In this document: one piece after another, positions 26,238 to 33,382 of the stretch | How the letters are laid out: every line of letters begins with the position of its first letter | Position numbering within the stretch: the first letter of the stretch is position 1 | Virus record (IMG/VR): IMGVR_UViG_3300027730_000821 | Span: 1-64,000 of that record | Source of the DNA: a virus | Length of the DNA: 64,000 nt | Strand: one strand, 5' to 3' | The notes under the pieces: model-generated | Told to the model about the DNA's origin: nothing | Databases searched by the model: none | Seen by the model: the letters and a program-made list of their open reading frames with translations, nothing else | Program-made: the position numbers and the translations under genes

Positions 26238-26843
26238 TTAGAAAATAATAATCCAATCTTTAATTGAATCTAACTTTTTGCGAAACAGACAGCGCACTTT
26301 CTTAATGTTGATTCCGTACGCAAGTGAAAATTCACCGGGGGTAAGGGTGACTTCTTCACCTGTTCCTGTATTTCTAAAATGATACTGTGTGTGGTTATAT
26401 CTGGGATTATTTTTACCCACCTTACTTCTTTTAGTAAATTTGTCAGCAAAGTCGGTGTTAAAGGACCGGCCTTTGATCCAACCAATCGGTATAGAATCAT
26501 CTTGTTGTATCTTCTTATTAGTTGCCCCGTCTGTTATCCATATAGTACCGAATGAGGGATTGCGTGGCCCGGCGTTTGATATCTTAGCTAACCTAGATTT
26601 CTCTTTCGGGGACAAACTCATTCTTTTAGACATTATAAGGCAGGCTTTAAGATCACCTTGATTCAAATGGATTTGATAATGCTCTTTAATAGAGACACAT
26701 TGTAAGTTTTCAAGCGAGTTATTATTATGGTTACCGTCAATGTGGTGTATTTCGTAACTTCTATCCTCTTCATCAAAAGGAATAGGTCCAAAATGATTCT
26801 CATAAATTAAGCGATGGTACTGAGTACCACAATAAATACACAT
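26238..26843 (-). CDS. HNH homing endonuclease
   Basis: 201 aa. The N-terminal CxxC (MCIYCGTQYHRL) is followed by YEIHHIDGNHNNNSLENLQC, the HNH core (HH, N, H) as in I-HmuI-like enzymes. A C-terminal DNA-recognition region has FGTIWITDGATNKKIQ and GEFSLAYGINIKKVRCLFRKK, which looks like a helix-turn-helix of NUMOD type. It is antisense to its neighbours, between the small DUF6356-like gene and dps. It has its own late promoter and structured leader (26841-26913), shared with two GIY-YIG genes. Confidence 0.8.
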   Translation of the reverse strand: MCIYCGTQYHRLIYENHFGPIPFDEEDRSYEIHHIDGNHNNNSLENLQCVSIKEHYQIHLNQGDLKACLIMSKRMSLSPKEKSRLAKISNAGPRNPSFGTIWITDGATNKKIQQDDSIPIGWIKGRSFNTDFADKFTKRSKVGKNNPRYNHTQYHFRNTGTGEEVTLTPGEFSLAYGINIKKVRCLFRKKLDSIKDWIIIF

Positions 26844-26913
26844 AGCTGATGCTCCTCTATAGCATTAGAGTAGTTGGGATTGCCTAGATCCGCGAACTAC
26901 ATCTATATTTATG
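26841..26913 (-). ncRNA. Structured late leader of homing endonuclease gene, copy A
   Basis: On the minus strand: CATAAATA late promoter (26906-26913), then a two-tier hairpin (26870-26900). The hairpin has P1 GTAGTT/AACTAC and P2 GGAT/ATCC with a 7-nt loop. TCTAAT follows, then P3 ATGCT/AGCAT (26849-26865) holding GAGG in its loop, and the start codon. Copies B (53.8 kb) and C (46.6 kb) share the layout with compensatory changes. Confidence 0.7.
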
Positions 26914-26920
26914 CCATAAT

Positions 26921-26928
26921 GATAAATA
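26921..26928 (+). promoter_or_regulatory. Late promoter core for dps
   Basis: GATAAATA followed by CT. Predicted +1 near 26934 leaves the short leader aaggataaagta before the ATG at 26947. Confidence 0.7.
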
Positions 26929-26946
26929 CTACATAAGGATAAAGTA

Positions 26947-27387
26947 ATGTTAGTAGATGACTTAAAAACATTGTTAGGAAGCACGTTTGTCTTGTACACT
27001 AAGATACACGGTTTCCATTTCAATGTTGAAGGTAGTGATTTCCCACAATACCATGAGTTTCTAGGCTCATTCTATTCAGAGGTATATGAATCAATCGACA
27101 CGGTGGGTGAGCATATACGCTCACTAGATTCCTATACTCCAGGTAACCTGTCTCGCCTATTGGAACTTAGTATAGTACGGGAACAACATAAAATACCGCG
27201 AGCGGCTTTGATGTTTGAAGAATTGTTGAGTGATTCATCTGATATGGTTGAATTAGTGAAAACTATATTTGACGTTGCTACTGAAACCCGAGAGCAAGGG
27301 ATAGCTAACTACATGGCGGATTTACAAGACTTATATTCTAAAAAAGTATGGATGCTTAGAAGTATCCTAAAGACTGCAAGGGCATAA
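26947..27387 (+). CDS. dps: Dps/ferritin-like DNA-protection protein
   Basis: 146 aa. The Dps signature is clear: STFVLYTKIHGFHFNVEG, FPQYHEFLGSFYSEVYE and SIDTVGEHIRSLDSYTPG, with the His and Asp/Glu ligands of the intersubunit ferroxidase site in place. Dps dodecamers bind DNA and oxidise Fe(II) with peroxide. A late promoter suggests it acts on progeny DNA or is packaged, rather than protecting the host early. It is 2 nt upstream of a gene with a capsid-targeting-like leader. Confidence 0.82.
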   Translation: MLVDDLKTLLGSTFVLYTKIHGFHFNVEGSDFPQYHEFLGSFYSEVYESIDTVGEHIRSLDSYTPGNLSRLLELSIVREQHKIPRAALMFEELLSDSSDMVELVKTIFDVATETREQGIANYMADLQDLYSKKVWMLRSILKTARA

Positions 27388-27389
27388 CA

Positions 27390-28409
27390 ATGAGAAGTAC
27401 AGAACTATTTAAAGAAAACATCAACATCCTCAAGCCGAGAGTGACACACAGAGTTGCGGCGAATGATCCTGCTCGTTTAGCACTGCACACTACTGTGACT
27501 AGTCTACTTGAGGAAATTCTAGATGAAGACTCAACCATCACTTCAGCCGTTCGCAAAAGTCCATACGCTGACGCACTCGTTAGGTATGTACACAAAGAGT
27601 TAGCTATGTCGCACGATATCCGATGGAGAGAAGAACAAAAAATAACCTGGGCAGACATCAAAAGTAGATCACCTAACTATGTACTCATTCAAGGTAAAGA
27701 TGGTACCGGTGCGATAAAGTGGGATGGTTCTCGTTGGGTAGTCGTGCTATCTAGTAAAGAGGGCATAACAAAATTTAGTGACGGTAGTATTAATGTCTTA
27801 TTTAGGCAAATCAAAGAAACTATCGGCCAAATCAGAAACTACTGGTCTGCTATTAATGCCGGTCAATTAGCCTGGGGTCGCGGGGCATCTACACATACAA
27901 CAGGACCTGTAGACAGATTACGCGCGGACCGTAGAGTGGCCAGAAAAATTACGAAACCAAACACATTAGACCCAAACGCACCCCAGTCACAGAATATGCA
28001 AGCAGTATTATATAAATTACGTCCTCTCTACATAAAATATATAGATAAAGCAATCGCTGACATTAAAGGTGTCACTGGTACGGCATTAAAGAACGATTCT
28101 TTCCAGAAAGTAAAACAGAAGTTAGAGATCCTAAATAATTTACAAAATATAAAACAAGAATTAATCAACGATCCAAAAGATGTCCCCGCTAAAATAAAAG
28201 ACAGATTAAAACCCGCATTGTATCTGACAGCAAGTCATTTTTATCCAGATGAAACAGGTAATTTTACTTTAGGGGTCGAGAGATATGGCAGAGGCGGACC
28301 ACAAAATCAAGAGGGCGTGAAAAAAGTGATTGATGATATCGCAAACGGCGATCAACAGAAACTAACAACTCTCATGAATTACCTAAAACAATCGTTGCTG
28401 CACCCATAA
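27390..28409 (+). CDS. Probable packaged protein, unknown
   Basis: 339 aa, starting MRSTELFKENINILKPR. This leader resembles the MR(x)xEF(I/L)xE starts downstream, although its cleavage site FKE is less ideal. The body contains KYVLIQGKDGTGAIKWDGSR-like sequence near residues 95-115 and a long helical C-terminal half. No family is recognised. It is cotranscribed with dps and the following gene. Confidence 0.5.
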   Translation: MRSTELFKENINILKPRVTHRVAANDPARLALHTTVTSLLEEILDEDSTITSAVRKSPYADALVRYVHKELAMSHDIRWREEQKITWADIKSRSPNYVLIQGKDGTGAIKWDGSRWVVVLSSKEGITKFSDGSINVLFRQIKETIGQIRNYWSAINAGQLAWGRGASTHTTGPVDRLRADRRVARKITKPNTLDPNAPQSQNMQAVLYKLRPLYIKYIDKAIADIKGVTGTALKNDSFQKVKQKLEILNNLQNIKQELINDPKDVPAKIKDRLKPALYLTASHFYPDETGNFTLGVERYGRGGPQNQEGVKKVIDDIANGDQQKLTTLMNYLKQSLLHP

Positions 28410-28420
28410 AAAGGCTAGAC

Positions 28421-29428
28421 ATGAAACAACTATCAAGAACTAAATTATCAGAAGCCAATCCAGGGGAGAAGGTCCTCAGAGATCCCAAGATGGCAAAAAT
28501 GCTAGCAATTGCTGTTAAGCATGATCATACCATTCCTGGACCTATGCTAGCAAGATTGGGACCCAAAGCAAGCGACGAAGATGTAGTTAAAATGTGGAGT
28601 GATCTGATCGATAGAACTCTATCAAACACTAACTACGGTGACTTGTCTAGAGATGGTAAATTTGATAGTTGGCTAACAAAGTTGTACATCAATCACATTA
28701 ACGACTATGAAGACATTAACGGCGAAGGCGGTGACGCATTAGGTGCGTGGAAAGCATTGAGTGTTCGCAACTTACTTGATCCTGTAGATCAAGACTTCAA
28801 TCGTTTTACATCTATTGCACAACTGCAAAGTGTAGTTCGCAAAGAAAAGTATGGTGCAGCATTAAGAAAAATTGCCGATGCTGAAAAGTTGGCATCTATG
28901 AAGAAAAATTCTAAACAAATCGTTCTTATTGATGATGACAGATATTATGTTATTGTTCCGTTGAACTATGGTTCTTGCTATATCTTTAATAATGCAGAAG
29001 GTGCTCAAGGACAGTTCTGCACAGGAAGCAGCAGCGGCTTAACTTGGTTCGAACGTTATTCAAGAGATGGCCCTATCGTTAGTATCGTTGATAAAAAGAA
29101 CATGGATGATAAAAACGGCAAGTGGCAGATGCACACTTCAACTCGTCAATTAAAGAATGCTACACAAGATTATAACGTGGGCGAAGATCAATTCGCTGAT
29201 TTGTTTCCTGGCTTGATGAAGAAAATCGCCGATGCATTATCGTCACGTTCAGAAGAATTAAAGAATGCATCTGAACAAATGGGTACACGGGGCGGTTGGA
29301 ATATTCCTGAAGAAATTGAAAGAATTAAAAGGATGTATCCAACTGCATACAACTCTACTACGGAAAATACTGCTAGTCAAGAAGAGATGAATCATCTATT
29401 TGGACGTCCTGATCAAGCACAGCGATGA
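28421..29428 (+). CDS. Phage protein with FCTG...YxRDGP module
   Basis: 335 aa, leader MKQLSRTKLSEANPGEK with an L-S-E site. The central domain has NYGSCYIFNNAEGAQGQFC, TGSSSGLTWFERYSRDGPI, and KNGKWQMHTSTRQLKNATQD. This domain is widespread in T4-like phages: a WCT/FCT motif, an aromatic xxYxxxGP turn and a KxQxH strand. Its biochemical role is not established. The stop overlaps the next start (ATGA). Confidence 0.55.
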   Translation: MKQLSRTKLSEANPGEKVLRDPKMAKMLAIAVKHDHTIPGPMLARLGPKASDEDVVKMWSDLIDRTLSNTNYGDLSRDGKFDSWLTKLYINHINDYEDINGEGGDALGAWKALSVRNLLDPVDQDFNRFTSIAQLQSVVRKEKYGAALRKIADAEKLASMKKNSKQIVLIDDDRYYVIVPLNYGSCYIFNNAEGAQGQFCTGSSSGLTWFERYSRDGPIVSIVDKKNMDDKNGKWQMHTSTRQLKNATQDYNVGEDQFADLFPGLMKKIADALSSRSEELKNASEQMGTRGGWNIPEEIERIKRMYPTAYNSTTENTASQEEMNHLFGRPDQAQR

Positions 29429-30624
29429 GAGCGTTTGAATTTATAACTGAAGGAAGGCCTCCCTTTAGCCCAACACCTGAACAACAACAAGAGATTGCTG
29501 ACCTGTATGCGTCAGGGTTTAGCAGGGCTGATATCGCTAAGGAATATAAAATTACTCCACAAACAATGGGACTTTTCCTACATCGTTCTAGAAAACTTGG
29601 TGAAACACAATCGTTGACAAAACGCGGTACCAATAAGCCAGGTAGTAAAGGCATTCACGCTATCAGAAGAACCGGCAGCCCTAGCGGAAGTGTGTTTGAA
29701 GGTGAAATTATGAGATTACATGAATTTATATATGAAGAAGTAGGTAGAGTACTTGATCTCACTAAGAACTATCCGCATTATTCCATCCTTAAAGGTAAGA
29801 TACTTGATATCTCACCTAAAGGAAAGTACAAGATACAAATCGTTAACGCTGAGATAATTCCTGGTAAGAAAGTATCAGTAAAAGTCGGTGACACGGTCGT
29901 CATCGGTGCAAATTTTCTCAAACAGGCATTAAAAGAATCAGAGTTAGAAGAAGGTTGGAAGGGCGCGGCCAAGGGTCTTGCGGCTGCTGGTGCTCTAGCT
30001 TTAGCTGGTCACACTTTTCTTCCTGACCCAAATAAACCTGCTCCTACTCCTCGACCAATCAGCAAACAACTACCAAAAGTTGACTCAGAAATAACACAAC
30101 GAGTTAATGCACTTATCAATAATCCAATAGCGAAGGCACTTAGGAGAGAAGCTGCTATTGCCGGAATCGAGGGCGCAGAGTTAGCACAACTTATCGCACA
30201 ATGTGCCCATGAAACTCAAAACTTTACTTCACTAAAGGAGTTTGGTGGCCCCACTTATTTTAGAAAATACGACATACAACATGATCCGCAGAAAGCCAAG
30301 ATGCTCGGGAATACTGAACCAGGTGACGGCGCCCGCTATCGTGGGCGCGGATACATTCAATTGACCGGTCGTTACAATTATAGGAAAGCAGGCGAAGCAT
30401 TAGGTCTCCCGCTAGAAGATCAACCCGAACTGTTAGAACGTCCTGACATCGCAGCTAAAGCAACACTATGGTATTGGCAGACTAGAGTACAACCTAAAGT
30501 TAGTAATTTTAAAGATACTCGTGAAGTCACTAAACCAATCAATTCAGGCTTGAGGGGATTATCCGATCGGGAAGAGAAATTTAATGCCATCATGCAATTT
30601 TATAATCAACCTGCATCTGGATAA
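29425..30624 (+). CDS. GH19-type glycoside hydrolase (lysozyme/chitinase-like) with two capsid-targeting-like leaders
   Basis: 399 aa. It begins MRAFEFITEGRPP, followed by a helix-turn-helix-like EIADLYASGFSRADIAKEYK. A second leader MRLHEFIYEEVGRV begins at residue 96. The C-terminal domain is GH19: LIAQCAHETQNFTSLKEFGG with catalytic Glu263, then RYRGRGYIQLTGRYNYRKAG and ATLWYWQTRV. GH19 enzymes cut chitin or peptidoglycan. The hydrophobic Ala/Gly stretch KGLAAAGALALAGHTF precedes it. It may be the endolysin, or a packaged wall-cutting enzyme used at entry; the leaders favour packaging. Confidence 0.78.
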   Translation: MRAFEFITEGRPPFSPTPEQQQEIADLYASGFSRADIAKEYKITPQTMGLFLHRSRKLGETQSLTKRGTNKPGSKGIHAIRRTGSPSGSVFEGEIMRLHEFIYEEVGRVLDLTKNYPHYSILKGKILDISPKGKYKIQIVNAEIIPGKKVSVKVGDTVVIGANFLKQALKESELEEGWKGAAKGLAAAGALALAGHTFLPDPNKPAPTPRPISKQLPKVDSEITQRVNALINNPIAKALRREAAIAGIEGAELAQLIAQCAHETQNFTSLKEFGGPTYFRKYDIQHDPQKAKMLGNTEPGDGARYRGRGYIQLTGRYNYRKAGEALGLPLEDQPELLERPDIAAKATLWYWQTRVQPKVSNFKDTREVTKPINSGLRGLSDREEKFNAIMQFYNQPASG

Positions 30625-30627
30625 ACA

Positions 30628-31107
30628 ATGCGAGCGCACGAATTTTTAACTGAACACCAAATGGACAACGTAAATGGTTGGGGAGCTACCTCTAACAACC
30701 AAAACGTTGATTATATGGGGCTGCGTGTCCGTATGCGTCCATCAGTTTTCCTCAAGTTGGCCGCACGCCTGACAGAACCAACTAGTTCAAAAGCTATCTT
30801 GCAACATCTAGAACAAGGTGGAAAACTTGCTGCTCCGTTTCTATTGATAGACATACCTGAAGAATGGGAAGACGGTGATCTTTCTCGTCCTGCTAGAGTT
30901 TCAGGACACGAAGGTAGAAACCGAATGATCGCCTTACAAGATTTAGAAGGAACACAGGTTCAAGAAGTGCATATCTTCCCTAGACAATATCGTAATCGTC
31001 ACATGACTCCAGAATGGATAGAAAAATTGAACAGCCAGTTATATCCAGAGAGAAGTGCAGACCCCATTCAAGGTCCTTTTTGGCGAGAATTGATAAAAAA
31101 GGCTTGA
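30628..31107 (+). CDS. Probable packaged protein with capsid-targeting-like leader
   Basis: 159 aa, starting MRAHEFLTEHQ with an L-T-E site. The body has YMGLRVRMRPSVFLKLAARL, APFLLIDIPEEWEDGDL and RVSGHEGRNRMIALQDLEG. It looks like one small domain with a conserved GHEGRNR motif shared by phage proteins of unknown activity. It lies 3 nt after the GH19 gene. A sigma70-like promoter follows directly. Confidence 0.55.
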   Translation: MRAHEFLTEHQMDNVNGWGATSNNQNVDYMGLRVRMRPSVFLKLAARLTEPTSSKAILQHLEQGGKLAAPFLLIDIPEEWEDGDLSRPARVSGHEGRNRMIALQDLEGTQVQEVHIFPRQYRNRHMTPEWIEKLNSQLYPERSADPIQGPFWRELIKKA

Positions 31108-31132
31108 CTTCGGAAACTAAGTTTGCTATAGT
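31104..31132 (+). promoter_or_regulatory. Sigma70-like promoter with extended -10
   Basis: TTGACT (31104-31109), 17-nt spacer ending TGC, TATAGT (31127-31132). It overlaps the end of the upstream gene. Confidence 0.75.
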
Positions 31133-31162
31133 AAATTTACTAAGAGCATTTCGCTTCACTTT

Positions 31163-31170
31163 GATAAATA
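31163..31170 (+). promoter_or_regulatory. Late promoter core
   Basis: GATAAATA between CTTTG (31159-31163) and CAAAG (31174-31178), a 5-bp hairpin whose 3' arm is part of the Shine-Dalgarno AAAGGA. It lies downstream of the sigma70-like promoter, giving dual control. Confidence 0.6.
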
Positions 31171-31187
31171 ATACAAAGGATTAAGAC

Positions 31188-31514
31188 ATGAAGATTAACG
31201 AATTGCTTAATGAATCGGCACACGACGATTGGGATGAAGAAGAAGCTCCCGATCCTGAACAGGACAAGATTCCTCATATTGTTATGCAGCTTAGGAAAGC
31301 ACTTAACCTTAAGAACTATCCTATCACGTTTAAGGACGGTAGCAAATCTATAATTCCTCGCCACATCATTCAACAATTCCTGAATCGGTACTCCAAAATG
31401 ATACCTTCAGATCGTGAAGTAATGCAAGAACTGGCTTCACAGAGCCTCGAAAAGTTCAACGAAGTTCTTGCTACTTTCTCAGCACCCCCTGCACCGAAAA
31501 GCATCTATTCCTAA
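31188..31514 (+). CDS. Small probable packaged protein
   Basis: 108 aa, leader MKINELLNESAHDDWDEEE with an L-N-E site, then an acidic stretch and a helical domain (IVMQLRKALNLKNYPITFKD, IPRHIIQQFLNRY). It has both early-type and late-type promoters and ends at a strong terminator. The function is unknown. Confidence 0.6.
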   Translation: MKINELLNESAHDDWDEEEAPDPEQDKIPHIVMQLRKALNLKNYPITFKDGSKSIIPRHIIQQFLNRYSKMIPSDREVMQELASQSLEKFNEVLATFSAPPAPKSIYS

Positions 31515-31539
31515 ATCTATTCGTGTTCCTATCAACTAG

Positions 31540-31571
31540 AAAGTGTCTCGGTGAAAACTGAGACACTTTTT
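31540..31571 (+). terminator. Rho-independent terminator
   Basis: AAAGTGTCTC (31540-31549) pairs with GAGACACTTT (31560-31569), followed by a T-run. Confidence 0.88.
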
Positions 31572-31623
31572 AAATGGCTACCGCAAAAAGGGCACCGGCA
31601 TTATCCCAATCACCCGATAAAAA

Positions 31624-31652
31624 TTTACAACAGCATGGGCCAATGCTATATA
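31624..31652 (+). promoter_or_regulatory. Sigma70-like promoter with extended -10
   Basis: TTTACA (31624-31629), 17-nt spacer ending TGC, TATATA (31647-31652). The leader then holds an imperfect hairpin (about 31660-31680, GACTA...TAGTC) before aaaggaaaag and the ATG. Confidence 0.65.
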
Positions 31653-31701
31653 CTATTACTGACTATCGATAATCGTAGTCAGATTTAAACAAAGGAAAAG
31701 C

Positions 31702-32265
31702 ATGAAGAATCTATTTACAATCGCAGCGGCTATGTCGCTAGTTGCCTTTACTACCCCTGCTTTAGCAGAACCGATGGTGACAGGTGAAGTTCATTTTGGT
31801 GATGCACGGGGCGGTGCCCGTGCTGATTCGACTGAATATAGGGTCGAAGCCTGGGATACTATTGGAAAGGTTAATGTCGGAGCTGAGCTTCAAGCTAACC
31901 AAGCTGCTCGTGAAGGTGAGCTCCAAGCTGCCTTTTCTGTCAAGGCAGGAGTCGACGGTCCGTCTTACTTCGGCGTCCAAACTGCTGTATACGGCGAATT
32001 GGGGGGAGTTCTCGCTGATGGTAACAACGGTGAGTTTTGGGGTGCTGGCGTGAAGCTTACTAGGCCTATATTTGGTCCAGTGTCAGTGGTTGCTGGATAT
32101 CGTCATCGTGAAGGATTTGCGAATGACTACCTCAATGAAGATCGTTTGAATCTCGGACTTTCTTATGCATTTAGTGACAAGACCTCATTTGGTGCAGGAT
32201 ACTATCGTACTCGAGGTACTTTCGATAACGAAACTGTCGGTGTTTCGGTAACTCGTAATTTCTAA
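31702..32265 (+). CDS. Outer-membrane beta-barrel protein with signal peptide
   Basis: 187 aa. A Sec signal peptide MKNLFTIAAAMSLVAFTTPA then LA/EP gives probable cleavage after residue 22. The mature part alternates hydrophobic and polar residues in strands (VEAWDTIGKVNVGAELQAN, FGVQTAVYGELGGVLADG, VSVVAGYRHREGF, LNLGLSYAFSD, TSFGAGYYRTRG) and ends VSVTRNF. A C-terminal Phe is the usual BAM recognition residue. About eight short strands fit a small OmpX/Lom-like barrel. It would alter the infected cell surface, perhaps blocking superinfection; that role is inferred. It has its own promoter and is flanked by terminators or gaps. Confidence 0.78.
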   Translation: MKNLFTIAAAMSLVAFTTPALAEPMVTGEVHFGDARGGARADSTEYRVEAWDTIGKVNVGAELQANQAAREGELQAAFSVKAGVDGPSYFGVQTAVYGELGGVLADGNNGEFWGAGVKLTRPIFGPVSVVAGYRHREGFANDYLNEDRLNLGLSYAFSDKTSFGAGYYRTRGTFDNETVGVSVTRNF

Positions 32266-32317
32266 ATAGACTAACGGAGTGGCGGCAATTAACATTGTCG
32301 CCATTTCCATATCTAAT

Positions 32318-32325
32318 GATAAATA
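32318..32325 (+). promoter_or_regulatory. Late promoter core next to ATG
   Basis: GATAAATA ends 8 nt before the ATG at 32334. A late transcript would have only about 0-2 leader bases, and no Shine-Dalgarno is visible. Confidence 0.55.
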
Positions 32326-32333
32326 TATATATT

Positions 32334-33047
32334 ATGAGAGCTACTGAATTCATCACCGAACGTAAGCGTAAAAGAAAAAAGCCCGGGAAAAAGGCGTATG
32401 GAGGATATTTCTATCCAGGGTATACCTTTTTTGGCGTTAGTGATTCGGGCGAGTCAGGTGGCGGGGGCGATGGCGGGGGCGGAGAGAGCATCAACGAGGC
32501 GCCAGAGTTAGAGTTAGCCAAAAGACTCCCCTCACTCGCAAAGCATGATTATAATGCGATTGACACATTGATGAAAAAAATTGCTCGTAAGCACAAAATC
32601 ACCAGCAAAGCATTACATGACTTGTTTAAAAAGAAATTCAAATCTACACCTGATCATTGGATAAAAAATAAGCTAAACGAGACAACTAGTGAAATTGATT
32701 TAGCTGATGAAGTGCAGAAGTTTGCCAATTGGGCCAGCAAGAAAATTAACCTACAGAATCCTGTAAAAATCGAATTAAGTATGGACACCGAAGAGGCCCA
32801 AACCAACCATCATACCGGCGGTCATACGCCAGGTGCCGACAGTATCTGGGTCTATGCTAAGAATCGTAATCTGGTAGACATATTGAGAACCACCTTTCAC
32901 GAACTCGTACACGTAAGACAAGGTGAGCTTAACATGATCAAGCCAGATTCCAGTTATCCCGGTAGTCCTATTGAGGCGATGGCAGACCTCTTAGCCGGAA
33001 AATACATCAAGATATATGGCGCAGATCACAATTATATCTTCCAATAG
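32334..33047 (+). CDS. HExxH metallopeptidase with capsid-targeting-like leader
   Basis: 237 aa from the ATG at 32334. Leader MRATEFITERKRKRKK with an I-T-E site, a Gly-rich linker (SGGGGDGGGG), then a helical module KHDYNAIDTLMKKIARKHKI and KALHDLFKKKF also seen in other phage internal proteins. The peptidase domain has TTFHELVHVRQGE (H189, E190, H193) and SPIEAMADLLAGKYIK, whose Glu is a likely third zinc ligand. Probably packaged and injected, or used in head maturation. The substrate is unknown. Confidence 0.7.
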   Translation: MRATEFITERKRKRKKPGKKAYGGYFYPGYTFFGVSDSGESGGGGDGGGGESINEAPELELAKRLPSLAKHDYNAIDTLMKKIARKHKITSKALHDLFKKKFKSTPDHWIKNKLNETTSEIDLADEVQKFANWASKKINLQNPVKIELSMDTEEAQTNHHTGGHTPGADSIWVYAKNRNLVDILRTTFHELVHVRQGELNMIKPDSSYPGSPIEAMADLLAGKYIKIYGADHNYIFQ

Positions 33048-33074
33048 TATTGGGCACACTGCTCAATAAAAACC

Positions 33075-33102
33075 TTGACTTGCTTTGCTGTTGCTATATA
33101 CT
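33075..33102 (+). promoter_or_regulatory. Sigma70-like promoter
   Basis: TTGACT (33075-33080), 16-nt spacer, TATACT (33097-33102); TGCTATATA overlaps the -10. The Shine-Dalgarno agaaggag follows. Confidence 0.65.
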
Positions 33103-33124
33103 GAACAGACTAGAAGGAGTAAAC

Positions 33125-33382
33125 ATGTCTAGAGTATTCAATTCCGAAGCTAAACTAAAACTAACTAACTTAGTCCATGAAGGTATGGGTGTATTACAAG
33201 AGGTTGAGGCATTAAACGAAGGCCTCAATGACACAATTAAGGCAATCGCTGAGGAACTTGAGATCAAGCCAAGCACTCTCAAGAAAGCGATTAAAGTGGC
33301 TCATAAGGCTCGTTTGAATGAGACGAATGACGAAAACGCTGAACTAAATAATATCTTGGAGACTGTTGGTCGTACTGATTAA
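33125..33382 (+). CDS. DsbA-like dsDNA-binding protein
   Basis: 85 aa from the ATG at 33125, which has a strong Shine-Dalgarno (aaggag). The sequence LNEGLNDTIKAIAEELEI then KPSTLKKAIKVAHKARL resembles the DsbA proteins of T4-like cyanophages, where T4 DsbA binds dsDNA and aids late transcription. A start further upstream at 33050 would place the promoter inside the gene and is rejected. The stop overlaps the gp43 ATG by 1 nt. Confidence 0.6.
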   Translation: MSRVFNSEAKLKLTNLVHEGMGVLQEVEALNEGLNDTIKAIAEELEIKPSTLKKAIKVAHKARLNETNDENAELNNILETVGRTD

